From NCBI GenBank assembly GCA_945929285.1, contig CAMEOC010000056.1:1-6877 (forward strand): 6,877 bases of DNA. Reading direction: 5' to 3'. Positions 1-6,191 of the stretch are shown here, piece by piece. The DNA comes from an uncultured Mucispirillum sp. (lineage in GTDB: Bacteria > Chrysiogenota > Deferribacteres > Deferribacterales > Mucispirillaceae). The notes under the pieces were generated by a model that worked only from the letters and a program-made list of their open reading frames with translations, did no database searches and was not told the origin of the DNA. The translations under genes and the position numbers were made by a program. Numbering within the stretch: position 1 is the stretch's first letter; every line of letters begins with the position of its first letter.

Positions 1-1117
1 GGTAGCCTTCTTTATTAGCACCAACCACCATATTTACCATATATTTTAAAGCATTATCTGCATACACTTTTAAAGGCATATTACATGGTCCTAAAGAGCC
101 AACAGAACATCCTGTTTTATCAACTACTTCATAATGCTCTGCAAATTCTGCAGATTTTGCTTTTACTATATTTTTAACTTTAGAAAGGTTTACTTCATGA
201 TCGCCTCTAACCATACAAGCCACATATATATCTTCTTCTTTGCCGTCAACTATTGCACCTTCGCACCTAATAATCATAGTTTTTGGCACATGCAATATAT
301 CAACCCCTAAATATTCTGCTACTTCTTTTGCAGTGTGTTTATTAGGTGTTTCCACTTCTTCCATTTCTTTTAAAGGGCTTGCTTCTTTTTTGCCCATATC
401 TACAACCACTGCTTTTTCCACATTGGCAGAATATTCGCATTTATTGCAGGATATAATAGTATCTTCCCCAGTATCAGCAAGCACCATAAATTCATGGGAA
501 AATGAGCCGCCAATAGAGCCAGTATCTGCATCTACAACTTTATGGGCAAGGCCGCAGGCTGTAAATATTGCCCTGTAAGCATCATACATTTTTTGGTAGC
601 TTATATCTGCACCTGCATCATCTATATCAAAAGAATAAGCATCTTTCATTATAAACTCTCTGCCACGCATAAGCCCAAACCTAGGGCGAACTTCATCTCT
701 AAATTTTGTTTGTATTTGATATAAGGTAACTGGCATTTGTTTATAAGAATTAACTTGAGATTTAACAATATCAGTAATAACTTCTTCATGGGTTGGGCCA
801 AGGCAGAAATCTCTATCGCCCCTGTCTTTAAACCTTAAAAGCTCTTTACCAAAGTGAGCCCACCTGCCTGATGACTGCCAAAGCTCTGCAGGCTGCACCA
901 TACTCATTAAAAGCTCAATAGCACCTACTTTATTCATATTTTCTCTAACAATATTTTCAACTTTACGGATAACTTTAAGGCCCAGTGGCAAATAATCATA
1001 TATACCTGCTGCCACTTTTTTAATCATAGATGCTCTTAACATTAACTGGTGGCTAACCACCTCTGCTTCTGAAGGAACTTCCCTAAGGGTTTGTATAAAA
1101 TATCTGCTTTGTCTCAT
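1..1117 (-). CDS. proS: Prolyl-tRNA synthetase, 3' end cut by window edge
   Basis: Class II aminoacyl-tRNA synthetase that charges tRNA-Pro with proline in the cytoplasm. About 372 codons are visible without a stop, from ATG at 1117 to the left edge; full bacterial enzymes are about 570 residues, so roughly the last 200 (motif 3 and the anticodon-binding domain) lie outside. Seen in translation: start MRQSRYFIQTLREVPSEAE, LGPTHEE near residues 106-112, class II motif 2 as FRDEVRPRFGLMRGREF from about residue 139, and GSIGGSFSHEF near 200-210. From about 225 begins the insertion (editing) domain that hydrolyses mischarged Ala-tRNA-Pro, with a CNKCEYSANVEKA entry and a GCSVGSLGP stretch near 336-344. 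This is the long bacterial type, not the archaeal/eukaryotic-like one. A weak AGG lies 7 bases before the ATG. It follows lpxC by 74 bases on the same strand; no terminator is seen between them, so co-transcription is possible, although two TATAAT hexamers also lie in the gap. Confidence 0.97.
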   Translation of the reverse strand, partial: MRQSRYFIQTLREVPSEAEVVSHQLMLRASMIKKVAAGIYDYLPLGLKVIRKVENIVRENMNKVGAIELLMSMVQPAELWQSSGRWAHFGKELLRFKDRGDRDFCLGPTHEEVITDIVKSQVNSYKQMPVTLYQIQTKFRDEVRPRFGLMRGREFIMKDAYSFDIDDAGADISYQKMYDAYRAIFTACGLAHKVVDADTGSIGGSFSHEFMVLADTGEDTIISCNKCEYSANVEKAVVVDMGKKEASPLKEMEEVETPNKHTAKEVAEYLGVDILHVPKTMIIRCEGAIVDGKEEDIYVACMVRGDHEVNLSKVKNIVKAKSAEFAEHYEVVDKTGCSVGSLGPCNMPLKVYADNALKYMVNMVVGANKEGY

Positions 1118-1191
1118 TGTATTACCTGCTTTTATTATAATAGTTATGCACTATATTATATACTTATAATTTAATCAATAAAAATATTACC

Positions 1192-2130
1192 CTATATGGC
1201 ACTTATGGCGATATTTTGGGTAAGGTTTTCATAAGCTGTGCAAACTTTTGCAGGCTGTTCTTTTACTGTTTTATTTTCTTTTTCTTCTTCTATTACATAA
1301 GAATTAGTAGCCTCTAATAATGCCCTTGCAAATACATTATTTACCTGGTGGCCTGATTTGCTGGCTTTTATACTGCCCTGCAACCTATAACCTATTAAAG
1401 CTAAATCACCAAACATATCAAGTATTTTATGGCGGACAAACTCATTTGCAAACCTTAAGCCCTCCTGGTTTAATACACCTTTTTCATCATCCAGCACAAT
1501 TGCATTATCTAAAGAGCCGCCTTTTGCAAGGCCCATAGCCCATAAGGCTTCCACTTCCCTTTTAAAACCAAAAGTTCTTGCTATACCTATTTCTTTATGA
1601 AATGTGTTTTCATCATAATTATATGTAAAAACCTGCCTACCTATTGCAGGGTGTGGGTAATCTAACTCAAAAGTAATTTGAAAATTATCACAAGGGGTGA
1701 TTTCCACAGTTTTGCCTTCATATTCTATGGAAACAGGTCGTGTTACTTTTAAAACTTTTCTTTTTTCTTTTTGTTCTTTTATTCCAGCCTGCTCAATATG
1801 TTCCATAATTATTTTTGCAGAGCCGTCTAATATAGGCACTTCTGTGCCGGAAACTGAAATATATGCATTATCAATACCAAGGCCGTAAAAAGCAGCAGAA
1901 AAATGCTCTATGGTGCTAATGGGAAGCCCACCGCAGTCAATAGTTGTTGCAAGCTGTGTGGAAGAAACATTGTATGGGGTAATGCGGGTATAATCGCAGT
2001 GGAGAACATCGTCCCTTTTAAACTGAATACCAGTATTACAAGGGGCAGGGCTAACTACTGCTTGAAAATCTTTACCGCTGTGAAGTCCTACACCATTTAT
2101 TGTAAAAGCTTTGGCTATTGTTTTTTGCAT
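1192..2130 (-). CDS. lpxC: UDP-3-O-acyl-N-acetylglucosamine deacetylase (LpxC)
   Basis: Zinc-dependent deacetylase that removes the acetyl group from UDP-3-O-acyl-GlcNAc, the first committed step of lipid A synthesis, in the cytoplasm. With the start chosen here the protein is 312 residues (E. coli 305). Visible: N-terminal GVGLHSGKD (14-21), STIEHFSAAFYGLGIDN with E75 and zinc ligand H76, PILDGSA (99-105), ARTFGF (184-189), GLRFANEFVRHKILD with zinc ligands H234 and D238, and KSGH ending at catalytic H261. All catalytic residues known from the family are present. The frame stays open 40 codons further upstream (to ATG 2250), but those residues are hydrophobic and unlike LpxC, while AAGGAG sits 8 bases before ATG 2130. 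The C-terminal tail after residue 275 is somewhat longer than usual, lysine/glutamate rich and not recognisable. proS follows 74 bases downstream on the same strand. Confidence 0.97.
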   Translation of the reverse strand: MQKTIAKAFTINGVGLHSGKDFQAVVSPAPCNTGIQFKRDDVLHCDYTRITPYNVSSTQLATTIDCGGLPISTIEHFSAAFYGLGIDNAYISVSGTEVPILDGSAKIIMEHIEQAGIKEQKEKRKVLKVTRPVSIEYEGKTVEITPCDNFQITFELDYPHPAIGRQVFTYNYDENTFHKEIGIARTFGFKREVEALWAMGLAKGGSLDNAIVLDDEKGVLNQEGLRFANEFVRHKILDMFGDLALIGYRLQGSIKASKSGHQVNNVFARALLEATNSYVIEEEKENKTVKEQPAKVCTAYENLTQNIAISAI

Positions 2131-2138
2131 ATCAACTG

Positions 2139-2144
2139 CTCCTT
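2139..2144 (-). promoter_or_regulatory. Ribosome binding site of lpxC
   Basis: AAGGAG on the minus strand, 8 bases from ATG 2130. It decides the start of lpxC against in-frame ATGs at 2154 and 2250, for which no comparable site was seen. Confidence 0.85.
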
Positions 2145-2170
2145 GTGATGCCATTTTAACAATCACTAAA

Positions 2171-2176
2171 ATTATA
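2171..2176 (-). promoter_or_regulatory. Probable -10 element of the lpxC promoter
   Basis: A perfect TATAAT on the minus strand, 40 bases upstream of the lpxC start codon. No good -35 hexamer sits at 16-18 bases (the best is TTATCT), so the call rests on the -10 alone in AT-rich DNA. If used, transcription would begin near 2164, which would place the upstream in-frame ATG at 2250 outside the transcript and support the short LpxC. Confidence 0.4.
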
Positions 2177-2224
2177 AGCAAAAAATGTGACACAGATAAC
2201 TTATTGATAAATAAGGATATCATA

Positions 2225-2255
2225 AATAAAAGGTGTGTATAATATAACACACACC
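2225..2255 (-). terminator. Candidate intrinsic terminator after the small ORF, before lpxC
   Basis: On the minus strand GGTGTGT (2249-2255) and ACACACC (2232-2238) form a perfect 7-bp stem around a 10-base A/T loop, followed by TTTTATTT. It lies about 70 bases after the stop of the small minus-strand gene and upstream of the lpxC promoter, as expected for a terminator separating the two. The stem is short, so read-through is likely. Confidence 0.45.
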
Positions 2256-2322
2256 ATTAATTTATGTTTATTTTTATATACGCACGCTTGTTCTGTATAT
2301 AATTTATATCAATCAGGAAATT

Positions 2323-2550
2323 TTATCCGTTAGTGATTTTTGAAAGTGTGCTTAATATATCAGAACAGCTTTTACTAAACTCATCTGGTGCTTTTATTTC
2401 TTCCCCTAGATTATCCCCCAGCTTATCCATTACAGCAAAGTATAAATCGCTTACTTCATCAGAAGAATATTCTTTATCTGATACTGCAAGGCCAATAGAT
2501 GATAAAAAAGACAATTGATTGGAATTTAAAATACTAGATAATTTATGCAT
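2323..2550 (-). CDS. Small acidic protein of unknown function, 75 residues
   Basis: Not recognised with certainty. The ORF starts MHKLSSILNSNQLSFLSSIG and ends in STLSKITNG; it is soluble, acidic in the middle (DKEYSSDEVSDLY, GEEIKAPDE), without signal peptide or membrane segment, and looks mostly helical. AGGGGG (2560-2565) lies 9 bases before the ATG, which is good evidence that it is translated. The pattern 'start, ILxxxQLxFLxxIGL, DxxYSxDEVxDL, acidic, SCxxIL' resembles uncharacterised small proteins that I recall from Clostridia and other AT-rich bacteria, but this is from memory only. It is divergent from nfo across 242 bases that hold promoters for both directions; a TATAAT at 2598-2603 (minus strand) may be its -10. 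A hairpin terminator follows, so it is probably monocistronic. Confidence 0.72.
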   Translation of the reverse strand: MHKLSSILNSNQLSFLSSIGLAVSDKEYSSDEVSDLYFAVMDKLGDNLGEEIKAPDEFSKSCSDILSTLSKITNG

Positions 2551-2733
2551 AACTACTTACCCCCTACTACTACTTATATATTTAGTGTAATAAAATTATT
2601 ATATGATTACAAGGAATTTTTAAATATAGGTTAGTGATTTTTTATAGAAATAAAAAGCTGAATTTATAACTTAAAAAAATATCCTTTATTAATAAATAGT
2701 TACATATTTTTTTCATTTATTTTTATTTTAAGA

Positions 2734-2761
2734 TTGATTTTGTATTATTTTCTTATATACT
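2734..2761 (+). promoter_or_regulatory. Probable sigma70-type promoter of the nfo-Rrf2 operon
   Basis: TTGATT (2734-2739) and TATACT (2756-2761) are separated by 16 bases, giving 4/6 and 5/6 matches to consensus. Transcription would start near 2768, leaving a leader of about 25 bases containing GGAG at 2782-2785. Confidence 0.55.
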
Positions 2762-2772
2762 ATATCATATAG
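2760..2772. promoter_or_regulatory. Short dyad at the nfo transcription start, possible operator
   Basis: CTATAT-C-ATATAG is a 13-base perfect dyad that overlaps the last bases of the -10 and the predicted start site. Its position would suit a repressor site, and the operon encodes a DNA-binding Rrf2 regulator. It does not resemble the longer IscR consensus, and A/T dyads this short arise by chance, so confidence is low. Confidence 0.2.
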
Positions 2773-2792
2773 ATTTTATATGGAGAATAAAT

Positions 2793-3623
2793 ATGTTAAA
2801 TATTGGATGTCATCTTTCTTCATCAAAAGGATTTAAGCATATGGGAAAAGAGGCATTAACCATAGATGCAAATACATTTCAATTTTTTAGCCGAAACCCT
2901 AGGGGCTCTAAGGCTAAAGCCGTTGATAAAAAAGATGCTGATGGCTTAAATGAAATAGCAGCCAATAATAATTTTGCACCTATATTGGCCCATGCACCAT
3001 ATACTTTAAATGCCTGTTCCAGTGATGAGGGCTTAAGGGAATTTGCAAAAAATACCATGGCTTCAGATTTGGAGATTATGGAATATATACCTAATAACTT
3101 ATATAACTTTCACCCAGGAAGCCATGTGGGTCAGGGTGTGGATGTGGCAATAGAATATATTTCTAGTATGTTAAATAGTATTTTAAAAGAAGAATATAAT
3201 ACTACTATACTGCTTGAAACCATGTCTGGCAAGGGCAGTGAAGTTGGTGCATCTTTTGAAGAAATAAGAAGTATTATTGACAGGGTGGAGCTAGACCATA
3301 AACTTGGTGTTTGCCTTGATACATGCCATATTTATTCTGCAGGGTATAATATTGTGGAAGATTTAGAAGGTGTTTTAGAAAAGTTTGATAAGATTATTGG
3401 CCTTGAAAGGCTAAAAGCAGTTCACCTAAATGATTCTATGATGCCATTTAACAGTAGAAAAGACAGGCATGAAAAAATAGGCAAAGGCACTATTGGACTT
3501 GATGCTATTATTAATTTTATAAACCACCCAAAACTTTCACATCTGCCATATTATCTGGAAACTCCTAATGAGCTTCAAGGGTATGCTGCAGAAATTAAAT
3601 TGTTAAGGGAAAACCATAATTAG
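2793..3623 (+). CDS. nfo: Endonuclease IV (AP endonuclease)
   Basis: Trinuclear-zinc endonuclease that cuts the backbone 5' of abasic sites and removes 3' blocking groups in base excision repair. The 276-residue TIM-barrel protein matches the family length (E. coli 285). All nine metal ligands known from E. coli Nfo can be placed: H67 (LAHAPYTLN), H107 (NFHPGSHVG), E142 (LLETMSGKG), D176 and H179 ([12 protein letters not shown]), H211 (VHLNDS), D224 and H226 ([11 protein letters not shown]) and E256 (YYLETPNE). It is therefore expected to be active. GGAG sits 7 bases before ATG 2793. An Rrf2-family regulator gene begins 21 bases after its stop with no terminator between, so the two are very probably one operon driven by the promoter at 2734-2761. 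Confidence 0.97.
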   Translation: MLNIGCHLSSSKGFKHMGKEALTIDANTFQFFSRNPRGSKAKAVDKKDADGLNEIAANNNFAPILAHAPYTLNACSSDEGLREFAKNTMASDLEIMEYIPNNLYNFHPGSHVGQGVDVAIEYISSMLNSILKEEYNTTILLETMSGKGSEVGASFEEIRSIIDRVELDHKLGVCLDTCHIYSAGYNIVEDLEGVLEKFDKIIGLERLKAVHLNDSMMPFNSRKDRHEKIGKGTIGLDAIINFINHPKLSHLPYYLETPNELQGYAAEIKLLRENHN

Positions 3624-3644
3624 TAATATAACTGGGAGTGAAAC

Positions 3645-4073
3645 ATGAAAATTACAACAAAATCAATTTACGCTATACGAGCACTGCATACTTTAAATAT
3701 GCTCTCTCAAGATAACAAACCTATTGGTATTGCTGTATTATCTGATAAACTTGGGCTTTCAAACAAATATTTAGAGCAGATATTTTCATCACTTAAAAAA
3801 CATAAACTTGTTATCTCCACAGCAGGTAAGCTGGGGGGCTATCATCTTTCAAGGCCTGCTTCTGAAATATCTATTTTAGATGTTATTACTATAATGGACG
3901 GTGGTATTATACCTGTGCACTGCATAAATAATAAAGAATGCACTGTGTGTTCAGAATGTTCCATAAACGGCTTATGGATGGAAATGAAAGTGCATATGGA
4001 AGAATACTTAAAGGGCATCAGCATTGAATCTTTAATTGATAAAAAATACCCAGTGCTAGGCTGCCCTGATTAA
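3645..4073 (+). CDS. Rrf2-family transcriptional regulator with IscR-like cysteine spacing
   Basis: A 142-residue winged-helix DNA-binding protein, typical of Rrf2 length. The N-terminus MKITTKSIYAIRALHTLNM is the family's first helix; GIAVLSDKLGLSNKYLEQIF (28-47) is the helix-turn-helix; GKLGGYHLSRP (61-71) is the wing. In the effector region are C93, C99, C102 and C105: C93-X5-C99-X5-C105 has the spacing of the three [2Fe-2S] ligands in E. coli IscR (C92, C98, C104), with one extra cysteine, plus C140 near the end. Iron-sulfur sensing is inferred from this, and the true target genes are unknown. No iscS/iscU or cysteine genes are visible, so I do not call it IscR. GGGAG (3634-3638) lies 6 bases before the ATG. 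It follows nfo by 21 bases and probably autoregulates the operon. Its 3' end converges on the 119-residue membrane protein gene with 4 bases between stops. Confidence 0.92.
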   Translation: MKITTKSIYAIRALHTLNMLSQDNKPIGIAVLSDKLGLSNKYLEQIFSSLKKHKLVISTAGKLGGYHLSRPASEISILDVITIMDGGIIPVHCINNKECTVCSECSINGLWMEMKVHMEEYLKGISIESLIDKKYPVLGCPD

Positions 4074-4077
4074 TATT

Positions 4078-4437
4078 TTATTTAAGTTTCATTTTTTTAT
4101 GAAATAAACCTACCACAATAACCATAATGGAACATATTAATAAAATAATGTGTTCCATTTCAAAATACCCTCTAGCAAAAGATATATATAATGGCATTAC
4201 AGCAGAGATTATACCCCCTAAAGTTGCTAAAGTTTTTTGGTTTAATACTGCCATTACAAGAGCCACTATAAAACCTACTGGTGTTATAATATTTTGCATA
4301 TCAAAAGTTAAGTCAAGTATCATCTTAATTGTTTTTAAATTTAAAGATGATGCAAACGGTATGGACTTATATAAAAAATATAACCATACAGCAATACCTA
4401 CAATACTAAATACTATTAATAACTGTTTTGCTTTCAT
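4078..4437 (-). CDS. Small four-helix membrane protein, function unknown, coupled to the MATE gene
   Basis: Not recognised. The 119-residue product is mostly hydrophobic, with likely membrane segments near 6-23, 50-66, 69-88 and 94-112, a short N-terminal MKAKQ, and a basic C-terminus (HKKMKLK). There are no obvious catalytic motifs. Its ATG (4435-4437) overlaps the TGA stop (4434-4436) of the upstream MATE transporter as ATGA, the usual arrangement for translational coupling, and no separate promoter is seen. This suggests a function beside the transporter in the membrane, but an unrelated passenger is equally possible. The stop is 4 bases from the stop of the convergent Rrf2 gene. A 6-bp A/T dyad (TTTCAT/ATGAAA, 4087-4104) covers the last codons, but it lacks a T-tract and does not look like a terminator. 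Confidence 0.8.
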   Translation of the reverse strand: MKAKQLLIVFSIVGIAVWLYFLYKSIPFASSLNLKTIKMILDLTFDMQNIITPVGFIVALVMAVLNQKTLATLGGIISAVMPLYISFARGYFEMEHIILLICSIMVIVVGLFHKKMKLK

Positions 4438-5840
4438 ACATTACTCTCCTTTAATTTATTTAATTTTGCCATTCTTGCCTGCTTAAAAAGATATTTTCTG
4501 CTTAACCTTTTAATAATAAATACATAAGCTATGATTATAGGTATAAAACCACCAATCCAAGCCACAGGGCTTGCCCAGCAAATGCCAGCATAGCCAAAAT
4601 ATATGGAAAATACTAAAGCTGCCACAACCCGCATAATAAGCTCCATTATACCTGCCACAGTTGGTATAACACTGTTTCCTAACCCCTGTAATGTGCTTCT
4701 AAATATAAGAAGTAATGCTAAAAATATATACATAGAGCAGTTTATAAGTAAATAAAGCTTTGCAAGCCTAACTATTTCTTCTATTTGTGCAGGGCTTGTG
4801 TTTTTAGTATCTATAAATAATCTAACAGAAAAATCTGCTGCAAGCAAGATAATTACAGCACTGGCAATGGAAAATATAATGGAAACCAGGCTGCCGTAAT
4901 ATACCCCCTGCCTAATTCTTGGAATATTGCCTGCACCATAATTTTGGGCTGTAAATGTAGCCATGGTTATACCAAAAGATAATAGGCACTGCACTGCAAG
5001 CACATCTATTCGCTGGGCAACAGTAAATGCACCTATTGCCAAAGTGCCAAGCTGGTTTAATGCCCTTTGTAACACAACTATACCTATTGCAATAATTGCA
5101 ACCTGTATTGCCATAGGTATGCCTACCCTTATATGCTCCCATACATCTTTTTTTGTTATTTTCCAGTCGCTACCCTTTGCTTTTAATTCTGGCACATAAC
5201 GCCATATATATTCTATACATAAAAGGCTTGCGGCAATTTGCGAAATAACTGTTGCAAGGCCTGCTCCTGCTACACCCATTTTAAAATAAAGTATAAATAC
5301 ATAATCAAGCACAATATTTACAACACTTGCCACAATTAAAAAATAAAGGGGCCATTTACTGTTTCCTATGGCTCTTAGTATGTTTGATAAAAGATTAAAT
5401 AATATGGCAGCACCTGTGCCCCAAAATATAATTGTAATATATGTATAAGCCATATTATAAAGCTCTGGGGGAGTTTCTATGGCCCTTAATAATATACCAG
5501 ATAAAAGCACACTTATTAGTGTTAAAATTACTGTTATTATTAAAGATAATATGCAGGAAGCTGCCACACTTTTTTTAACACCTGCCATATCCTTATTGCC
5601 AAACTTTTGGGCTGTTATAATAGAAAAACCACCGGTCAACCCTTGAGCAAACCCTATTACAAAAAATACTAATGCCCCTGTTATACCCACAGCAGATAAA
5701 GCATCTATACTTATGGTTCTGCCCACTATCATTGTATCTGCCGTATTATAAAACTGCTGAAATAAATTGCCTATTAATAATGGAATAGTGAAATAGATAA
5801 TTAACTTTAAGGGACTGCCTACTGTTAAATCCTTTTTCAT
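4434..5840 (-). CDS. MATE-family multidrug efflux antiporter
   Basis: A 468-residue inner-membrane protein of the multidrug and toxic compound extrusion family (NorM/DinF-like, COG0534), which exports cationic drugs, dyes or metabolites in exchange for Na+ or H+. Length and about twelve hydrophobic segments match the family. Characteristic features: GSPLKLIIYFTIP at the N-terminus, GNLFQQFYNTADTMIVGR (24-41) in helix 1, RAIGNSKWPLYF (156-167), D179 within NIVLDYVFI, the start of the second six-helix half near GIPMAIQ (240-246), and TAQNYGAGN (297-305). Substrate and coupling ion cannot be read from the sequence. AGAAGG (5848-5853) is 7 bases from ATG 5840. It is the first gene of a two-gene unit with the overlapping 119-residue membrane protein. 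A possible promoter is TTTACA (5901-5906) with TATATT (5880-5885), but the spacing of 15 is short. Confidence 0.95.
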   Translation of the reverse strand: MKKDLTVGSPLKLIIYFTIPLLIGNLFQQFYNTADTMIVGRTISIDALSAVGITGALVFFVIGFAQGLTGGFSIITAQKFGNKDMAGVKKSVAASCILSLIITVILTLISVLLSGILLRAIETPPELYNMAYTYITIIFWGTGAAILFNLLSNILRAIGNSKWPLYFLIVASVVNIVLDYVFILYFKMGVAGAGLATVISQIAASLLCIEYIWRYVPELKAKGSDWKITKKDVWEHIRVGIPMAIQVAIIAIGIVVLQRALNQLGTLAIGAFTVAQRIDVLAVQCLLSFGITMATFTAQNYGAGNIPRIRQGVYYGSLVSIIFSIASAVIILLAADFSVRLFIDTKNTSPAQIEEIVRLAKLYLLINCSMYIFLALLLIFRSTLQGLGNSVIPTVAGIMELIMRVVAALVFSIYFGYAGICWASPVAWIGGFIPIIIAYVFIIKRLSRKYLFKQARMAKLNKLKESNV

Positions 5841-5992
5841 ATTATCACCTTCTAAAACAATATGATTTAATCAAATCTAAATATACCACAAAAAATATAA
5901 TGTAAAGATAATTTTTAAAGACTTTCTATTTTTAATTTATAGTGTATTTATTATGTGTTTTATTGTTTACCTTATAAATATGTAAGTTAAAA

Positions 5993-6021
5993 TTGAACTA
6001 GAAAAAAGTAAAGAATAGTAT
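5993..6021 (+). promoter_or_regulatory. Promoter of the candidate small RNA
   Basis: TTGAAC (5993-5998) and TAGTAT (6016-6021) are separated by exactly 17 bases; each matches the sigma70 consensus at four of six positions. The predicted start is near 6027-6029, just before the first structured sequence and about 80 bases before a strong terminator, which raises confidence in all three parts. Confidence 0.55.
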
Positions 6022-6027
6022 TTATTA

Positions 6028-6111
6028 GGTGCAGTCAGAGCGGTTAGCTCTACTAAGGTTTTTTAGTTAATCTTTAAACCGTTTGTGTTGCAACCACAAG
6101 CGGTTTTTTTT
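6028..6111 (+). ncRNA. Candidate small RNA of about 84 bases, unassigned family
   Basis: No known RNA family was recognised; it lacks the conserved parts of SRP RNA, tmRNA and the riboswitches I can recall. It is supported by a promoter with 17-base spacing just upstream, by three hairpins in succession, and by a strong intrinsic terminator. Hairpin 1: AGAGC (6037-6041), loop GGTTA, GCTCT (6047-6051). Hairpin 2: ACTAA (6052-6056), loop GGTTTT, TTAGT (6063-6067). Hairpin 3 is the terminator at 6076-6106. The loop/stem sequence CGGTT (6041-6045) is complementary to AACCG (6077-6081) in the terminator's 5' arm, and GGTTT (6057-6061) to AAACC (6076-6080), so alternative folds exist. No plus-strand gene follows, which argues against a cis-acting attenuator of a neighbour and for a trans-acting or antisense RNA. 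Transcription start and length are inferred. Confidence 0.5.
6076..6111 (+). terminator. Strong intrinsic terminator of the candidate small RNA
   Basis: AAACCGTTTGTG (6076-6087) pairs with CACAAGCGGTTT (6095-6106) over 12 bp, with one G-U pair, around the loop TTGCAAC. Eight T's run from 6104 to 6111. It points rightward; the minus-strand reading lacks a T-tract after the stem (it reads AAAG), so efficient termination in the other direction is not expected. Confidence 0.88.
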
Positions 6112-6125
6112 ATGTTCATTTTAGC

Positions 6126-6191
6126 TTACATATAAGATAAGCTAGGGCTGTAACTATCATAAATATTATAGTCTAAACTTTCTAACAACAT
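6126..6191 (-). CDS. Possible 21-residue peptide
   Basis: Minus-strand ATG at 6191, stop TAA at 6126-6128. The peptide begins MLLESLDYNIYD and ends SPSLSYM: tyrosine- and serine-rich, slightly acidic, not a membrane helix. GGAG (6200-6203) lies 8 bases before the ATG, a spacing as good as that of the established genes here; this is the main reason to list it. The stop codon lies within a 7-bp dyad, TAGCTTA/TAAGCTA (6122-6128 and 6138-6144). It faces the small RNA at 6028-6111, so any read-through of its message would be antisense to that RNA. No homologue is recognised, and an ORF this short arises easily by chance. Confidence 0.3.
   Translation of the reverse strand: MLLESLDYNIYDSYSPSLSYM

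Noticed and set aside
240..724. Two plus-strand ORFs of 112 and 60 codons
   Set aside because: They lie antisense to proS, whose minus-strand frame carries unmistakable class II synthetase motifs; no ribosome binding sites and no protein-like family features.
1320..2148. Three plus-strand ORFs of 63-81 codons
   Set aside because: Shadows of lpxC on the opposite strand.
2131..2250. N-terminal extension of LpxC to ATG 2250
   Set aside because: Not LpxC-like, overlaps the candidate -10 and part of the hairpin terminator, and a strong ribosome binding site supports ATG 2130.
4087..4104. Terminator between the convergent operons
   Set aside because: Six A/T-rich base pairs with a T6 loop and no T-tract after the stem on either strand; it also lies inside the coding end of the membrane protein gene.
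4127..4486. 119-codon plus-strand ORF
   Set aside because: Antisense to the 119-residue membrane protein, which has the ATGA overlap with the MATE gene and membrane-protein hydrophobicity; the plus-strand frame has no ribosome binding site.
4912..5199. Minus-strand 76-codon and plus-strand 78-codon ORFs
   Set aside because: Out-of-frame and antisense shadows of the MATE transporter, which is intact throughout.
6030..6051. Degenerate tRNA or phage attachment-site fragment
   Set aside because: AGAGC...GCTCT faintly recalls a D-arm, but there is no acceptor, anticodon or T-arm, and it shares no run with the tRNA-Asn gene in the window.
6028..6111. A riboswitch or attenuator controlling a downstream gene
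   Set aside because: No plus-strand reading frame with a ribosome binding site follows the terminator; the next feature, tRNA-Asn, is on the other strand.
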